Assembly (NCBI GenBank): GCA_023433465.1
Contig: JAEZCR010000164.1
Location: forward strand, 1-16,999
Origin: Pseudomonadota bacterium
GTDB lineage: Bacteria > Pseudomonadota > Gammaproteobacteria > Steroidobacterales > Steroidobacteraceae
Direction of reading: 5' to 3'
DNA: 16,999 bases
Position numbers and translations under genes: made by a program. Position 1 is the first letter of the stretch. The number at the start of each line of letters is the position of its first letter. This document shows, one piece after another, positions 14,703 to 16,999 of this stretch. Below the pieces are notes generated by a model. That model saw nothing but the letters and a program-made list of their open reading frames with translations. It was not told where the DNA came from and did no database searches.

Positions 14703-14725
14703 CGCGCGGATTTCCCGCCCGCGCG
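14703..14725 (-). terminator. Possible weak terminator after the EF-hand gene
   Basis: On the minus strand CGCGCGG and CCGCGCG form a 7-bp GC stem with a 9-nt loop, about 27 bp after the EF-hand stop, followed by GGGTTCTCT. The T tract is poor. It separates the EF-hand gene from the DUF6624 promoter. Confidence 0.3.
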
Positions 14726-14751
14726 AAGCTCTCGCCGAAGCCGCGCCTTGT

Positions 14752-15021
14752 TTACATGCGCGGCTTGGTGCTGGAGCTCTGGTACTCGCTGGCGTCGAGA
14801 TACCCGTCGCCGTTCTTGTCGGCCTTCGAAAAGGACTCGACGAGCGTGGGATCGGCCGAAGCTTCGGGCATCGAGATGCGGCCATCCTTGTTCGCGTCTA
14901 GCGCGTCGAACGAGCCGCTTTGCTCCGTGGTCGTCTTCGGCTTTTCCTTGTCGTCTCCGGCGACGCCCGAGAGCGGGATCACCGCGACGGCAGCGGCGGC
15001 AAGCAGATGAAACTTCTTCAT
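14752..15021 (-). CDS. Small secreted EF-hand protein
   Basis: The 89-residue precursor has a signal peptide (MKKFHLLAAAAVAVIPLSGVAG, cleavage near residue 22), so the mature protein of about 67 residues is periplasmic or secreted. It consists mainly of two complete 12-residue EF-hand loops. DANKDGRISMPE is at residues 42-53 and DKNGDGYLDASE at 68-79. Both have Asp at positions 1 and 5, Gly at 6 and Glu at 12, so both should bind calcium. AAGGAGA lies at good spacing before the ATG. It is transcribed away from the csbD-type operon across a 440-bp gap. Proteins of this type are common in gammaproteobacteria and mostly uncharacterised; calcium buffering or sensing is an inference. Confidence 0.85.
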   Translation of the reverse strand: MKKFHLLAAAAVAVIPLSGVAGDDKEKPKTTTEQSGSFDALDANKDGRISMPEASADPTLVESFSKADKNGDGYLDASEYQSSSTKPRM

Positions 15022-15325
15022 TGCAGGTTCTCCTTGGCACTTTCATGGATTGGCAAAGTGATACCCAGCATTTCGCGTGCCAACAAAGCCATCCTGCTTG
15101 CGCTTCAGTCACTTGGCCCCCGTCGCCCGCGAGTATCGCGGCATCACTACCCGTGAACTGCGTGCGCCTGGCGACAATCGCATCCGCGAACGACGGCAAA
15201 TTGCGACAGTCGCGCACAATCTAACTACAAACAGTGACTTGCTGGTCGGGCATCGCAGACATGGGCGGAGGCCCCGCTAACGGAGTGCCCCACGCCGACA
15301 CCCTCGTAGTAACCGGTCAAGAAAC

Positions 15326-15346
15326 GTGTCGGACAAAACCCGACAC
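15326..15346. promoter_or_regulatory. Dyad GTGTCGG-N7-CCGACAC, candidate operator
   Basis: Perfect 7-bp arms (15326-15332 and 15340-15346) flank the AT-rich spacer ACAAAAC. The arm and spacer lengths fit a dimeric DNA-binding protein. It lies 115 bp before the CsbD start. It could also fold as a short RNA hairpin. Confidence 0.35.
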
Positions 15347-15372
15347 TCGGCGGTCCGGTCTCCCACGCGGTT

Positions 15373-15384
15373 GCAGGTACCTGC
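15373..15384. promoter_or_regulatory. Perfect 12-bp palindrome GCAGGTACCTGC
   Basis: A gapless 12-bp palindrome lies 77 bp upstream of the CsbD start. A regulator-binding site is possible, but no known consensus is recognised. Confidence 0.25.
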
Positions 15385-15404
15385 CGCTGTGCGCGCCCGG
15401 GCGC

Positions 15405-15424
15405 CGATTCCAGAATGGGAATCG
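15405..15424. promoter_or_regulatory. Dyad CGATTCC-N6-GGAATCG before csbD
   Basis: Perfect 7-bp arms (15405-15411 and 15418-15424) enclose AGAATG, 37 bp before the CsbD ATG. It could be an operator near the transcription start or a leader hairpin. Confidence 0.3.
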
Positions 15425-15460
15425 CCATTAGTCGCCAACTGTGGATGGGCCGGAGGATTC

Positions 15461-15736
15461 ATGAACTGGGACCGCATCGCGGGAAATTGGCCCCAGTGGA
15501 AGGGCCGCATACGTGAGCGCTGGTGCCGACTCACGGAAGATCAGCTGGACCTGATCGGCGGCCAGCGCAAGCAGCTCACCGACCGCATCGAAGAGGTCTA
15601 TGGCCTCTCGCATCGCGAGGCGGAGCGGCAATTGCGCAACTGGGAACGCAACCTCGCCATTGATGAGTTCGACGAGGAAGACCTCGTGTTCGACGACGAA
15701 CCGGGTCCGACGAGTATGAACGGGCGGGAGTCGTGA
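15461..15736 (+). CDS. CsbD-like stress-response protein
   Basis: The 91-residue cytoplasmic protein matches the CsbD family over its first 65 residues. It starts MNWDRIAGNWPQWKGRIRER, where the WxxxKGRxRERW pattern is diagnostic, and continues LTEDQLDLIGGQRKQLTDRI and EVYGLSHREAERQLRNW. CsbD proteins are small, often sigma-factor-controlled stress proteins of unknown mechanism. An acidic tail of about 25 residues (EFDEEDLVFDDEPG) makes it longer than typical members. ATG 15461 is chosen for its GGAGG ribosome-binding site; the frame extends upstream but without family residues. The stop overlaps the next start, so the downstream lipoprotein is probably translationally coupled. Confidence 0.88.
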   Translation: MNWDRIAGNWPQWKGRIRERWCRLTEDQLDLIGGQRKQLTDRIEEVYGLSHREAERQLRNWERNLAIDEFDEEDLVFDDEPGPTSMNGRES

Positions 15737-16152
15737 TGATCCAGGTAACCATGAGTGGATTGCGCAATGCGGCGTGGTGCGTGACGGCCTTTGGAATCGT
15801 GGCCTGCGCGGCGACGCCGCTCACGGCCGAGCGGCTGGCGATCGCGGAACAGTCGATCGAACGTGCCGAGGCCGCCGAAGCCGCGGATTTCGCGCGGATG
15901 GAACTATCCGCGGCGCGCAGCAAGTACGCAGCGGCGCAGGCCGCCGCGGACAAGCGCGACGCCGAGCTCGCGAGCATGCTCGCCGAGCAGGCCGACGTCG
16001 ACGCTCGACTCGCGGAGCACACCGCGCGCGCGAAGCGCTCGGAGGAGCTCGCGGGCAAGATGGACGCCCAGATGCGGGATCTGCGGGAAGAGTCGCTGCG
16101 ACGCTCGAGCTCCGCGCCCGATCTGACCCGCCCGGATCAGCGATTGCGATGA
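15736..16152 (+). CDS. DUF4398-type lipoprotein
   Basis: The 138-residue precursor has a lipoprotein signal ending FGIVAC, giving lipidated Cys24 followed by Ala, so outer-membrane anchoring is predicted. The rest is one long Ala/Glu/Arg-rich helix with the DUF4398 pattern (IAEQSIERAEAAEAADFA, MELSAARSKYAAAQAA, AELASMLAEQADVDARLAE). ATG 15736 overlaps the csbD stop and has GGGAG 5 nt upstream; ATG 15751, five codons later, would also preserve the signal. The stop overlaps the next gene as ATGA. The domain recurs at the start of the next protein, suggesting that the two lipoproteins act together. Function is unknown; an envelope-stress role is inferred from the CsbD neighbour. Confidence 0.82.
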   Translation: MIQVTMSGLRNAAWCVTAFGIVACAATPLTAERLAIAEQSIERAEAAEAADFARMELSAARSKYAAAQAAADKRDAELASMLAEQADVDARLAEHTARAKRSEELAGKMDAQMRDLREESLRRSSSAPDLTRPDQRLR

Positions 16153-16999
16153 GCGTGCGCATGCGTACCGGATACGCCACCGTGGTACTCGGCGCATTCG
16201 CGGCCATCACGGCCGGGAGCCTGGCCGCCTGCGAAACGATCCCGCGTGTTCCCGCCGATTTCTCCGCGGAACGCGCCGCGGTGGAAGAGGCCGAGACGCA
16301 GCCGGACGTCGTGCGTTACGCGAGCCCCGAGGCCACACGCGCGCGCGATTATCTGGCGCGCGCCGAGGCGCGCGCCGCCGGACACGGCGCCGATACCTTC
16401 GCGACTCACTACGCATACCTCGCCGCGCAGTTCGCGCGCATCGCCGTCATGCGGGCCCAGGAGCAGTCCGCTCGCGCCCGCATCCGTGCCAATGAAGTGG
16501 AGCGCGAGCGCATCCTGGAGGAATCCCGTCTCGCCGATGAACGCCGCGAACGCGGCGCCGCGCTCGTGAATGAACTCGCCCGCAGCCTGCGCGCCACGCA
16601 GACGGCGCGCGGTCTCGTCATCACGCTCGACGACGCGCTGTTCGACAAGGGCCGCGCGAAGCTGCATCCGGACGCGGCGCGGCCGCTCGATCTCATCGCG
16701 CGCGTGCTGAGCGAACTACCCGAGCGCCGCGTGCAGGTCGAAGCGTTCACCGACAGCGTGGGCGCGCCATCCTTCAACCTCGAGCTCTCACAGAGCCGCG
16801 CCGATGTCATCGCCATGGGGTTCATCGAGCGTGGCATCGAGGCGGCGCGCGTGCGCGCGCTCGGTTACGGCGAGTGGTTCGCCGCGCCGGAGAACGCGCC
16901 GGCGCGGAAGGGCCCGCCCGATCGGCGCGTCGAGAGCATCCTGTCCAACGACGCGGGCGTGATTCCGGTCCTGTTGCCCGTGGTCACTTCCCTTGCGGG
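16149..16999 (+). CDS. OmpA-family lipoprotein with N-terminal DUF4398-like region (partial, runs off window)
   Basis: The frame starts at ATG 16149, inside the stop of the preceding gene, and is still open at the window edge (283 codons seen). A lipoprotein signal ends SLAAC (Cys28). A helical Ala/Arg/Glu-rich region (about 40-150) has the DUF4398 pattern, for example ATRARDYLARAEARAAG. An OmpA-like peptidoglycan-binding domain follows from about residue 155 (LVITLDDALFDKGRAKLHPD). It includes VEAFTDSVGAPSFNLELSQSR, with the Asp used for diaminopimelate binding, and PDRRVESIL. The product should tether outer membrane to peptidoglycan like Pal, but with a longer stalk. The residues after RRVESIL are outside the usual domain end, so a further C-terminal segment exists beyond the window. 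Confidence 0.88.
   Translation, partial: MSVRMRTGYATVVLGAFAAITAGSLAACETIPRVPADFSAERAAVEEAETQPDVVRYASPEATRARDYLARAEARAAGHGADTFATHYAYLAAQFARIAVMRAQEQSARARIRANEVERERILEESRLADERRERGAALVNELARSLRATQTARGLVITLDDALFDKGRAKLHPDAARPLDLIARVLSELPERRVQVEAFTDSVGAPSFNLELSQSRADVIAMGFIERGIEAARVRALGYGEWFAAPENAPARKGPPDRRVESILSNDAGVIPVLLPVVTSLA

Larger units (their letters stand above)
15022..15460. other. Divergent intergenic region with several dyads
   Basis: I see no convincing gene in this 439-bp stretch; its open frames are short and lack family features. It holds the leaders of two divergent units. Near the EF-hand gene are TTGGCAC-type half sites (15034-15040, 15050-15055 and, inverted, 15077-15083). Towards csbD are three dyads at 15326-15346, 15373-15384 and 15405-15424. 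The part from about 15085 to 15325 shows nothing I can interpret. Confidence 0.5.

Noticed and set aside
15034..15060. Sigma-54 promoter (TTGGCAC ... TTGGCA)
   Set aside because: The spacing between the GG and GC elements does not fit the -24/-12 pattern on either strand.
14654..15217. 187-codon minus-strand frame overlapping the EF-hand gene
   Set aside because: It covers the EF-hand gene in another frame and has no motif. The EF-hand frame has a ribosome-binding site, signal peptide and two canonical calcium loops.
15326..15460. N-terminal extension of CsbD by 45 codons
   Set aside because: The extension has no family residues and crosses the dyads; ATG 15461 has a good GGAGG ribosome-binding site and the family N-terminus.

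Overview
The window is about 17 kb of GC-rich DNA (by eye well above 60% G+C, with mostly G/C third codon positions). It looks like a free-living gammaproteobacterium of the Xanthomonadales/Nevskiales/Steroidobacter type. The main reason is the gene order ruvC-ruvA-ruvB-ybgC-tolQ-tolR-tolA-tolB-pal-cpoB-queE-queC-tRNA-Lys, which is conserved in gammaproteobacteria such as Pseudomonas. This assignment is an inference; no 16S or other taxonomic marker is present.

Region 1 (1-8816, + strand) is conserved core genome. It holds the RuvABC Holliday-junction resolvasome, then YbgC and the Tol-Pal envelope-constriction machine with CpoB, then two early queuosine-pathway genes (queE, queC) and a tRNA-Lys(UUU). 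Genes overlap by 4-11 bp or are separated by a few bases, so much of the block is probably transcribed together and translationally coupled. The one visible departure from the norm is CpoB, which carries a lipobox and is predicted to be a lipoprotein.

Region 2 (8864-14048) is an accessory carbohydrate and sensing block. It has a secreted protein with two tandem DUF1080 (3-keto-glycoside hydrolase-like) domains, ended by a strong terminator-like hairpin. A 300-bp regulatory gap follows, containing a possible antisense small ORF. Next come a membrane-bound histidine kinase with no response regulator beside it and, 10 bp downstream, a XylE-like sugar porter. The porter keeps the sugar-binding residues but lacks the proton-coupling aspartate. 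A 19-bp near-perfect inverted repeat, REP-like in form, separates it from the convergent gene.

Region 3 (14049-16999) holds stress and envelope genes. On the minus strand are a DUF6624 protein and a small secreted EF-hand protein. Divergently, on the plus strand, is a tightly overlapping trio: a CsbD-like protein, a DUF4398 lipoprotein, and a DUF4398-OmpA lipoprotein that runs off the window. The 440-bp divergent gap contains three dyad-symmetric sequences that could be operators.

I found no CRISPR array, no transposase, no phage genes and no clear defence system. The most unusual items are the altered sugar porter with its adjacent orphan kinase, the candidate small ORF, the REP-like element and the lipoprotein form of CpoB.
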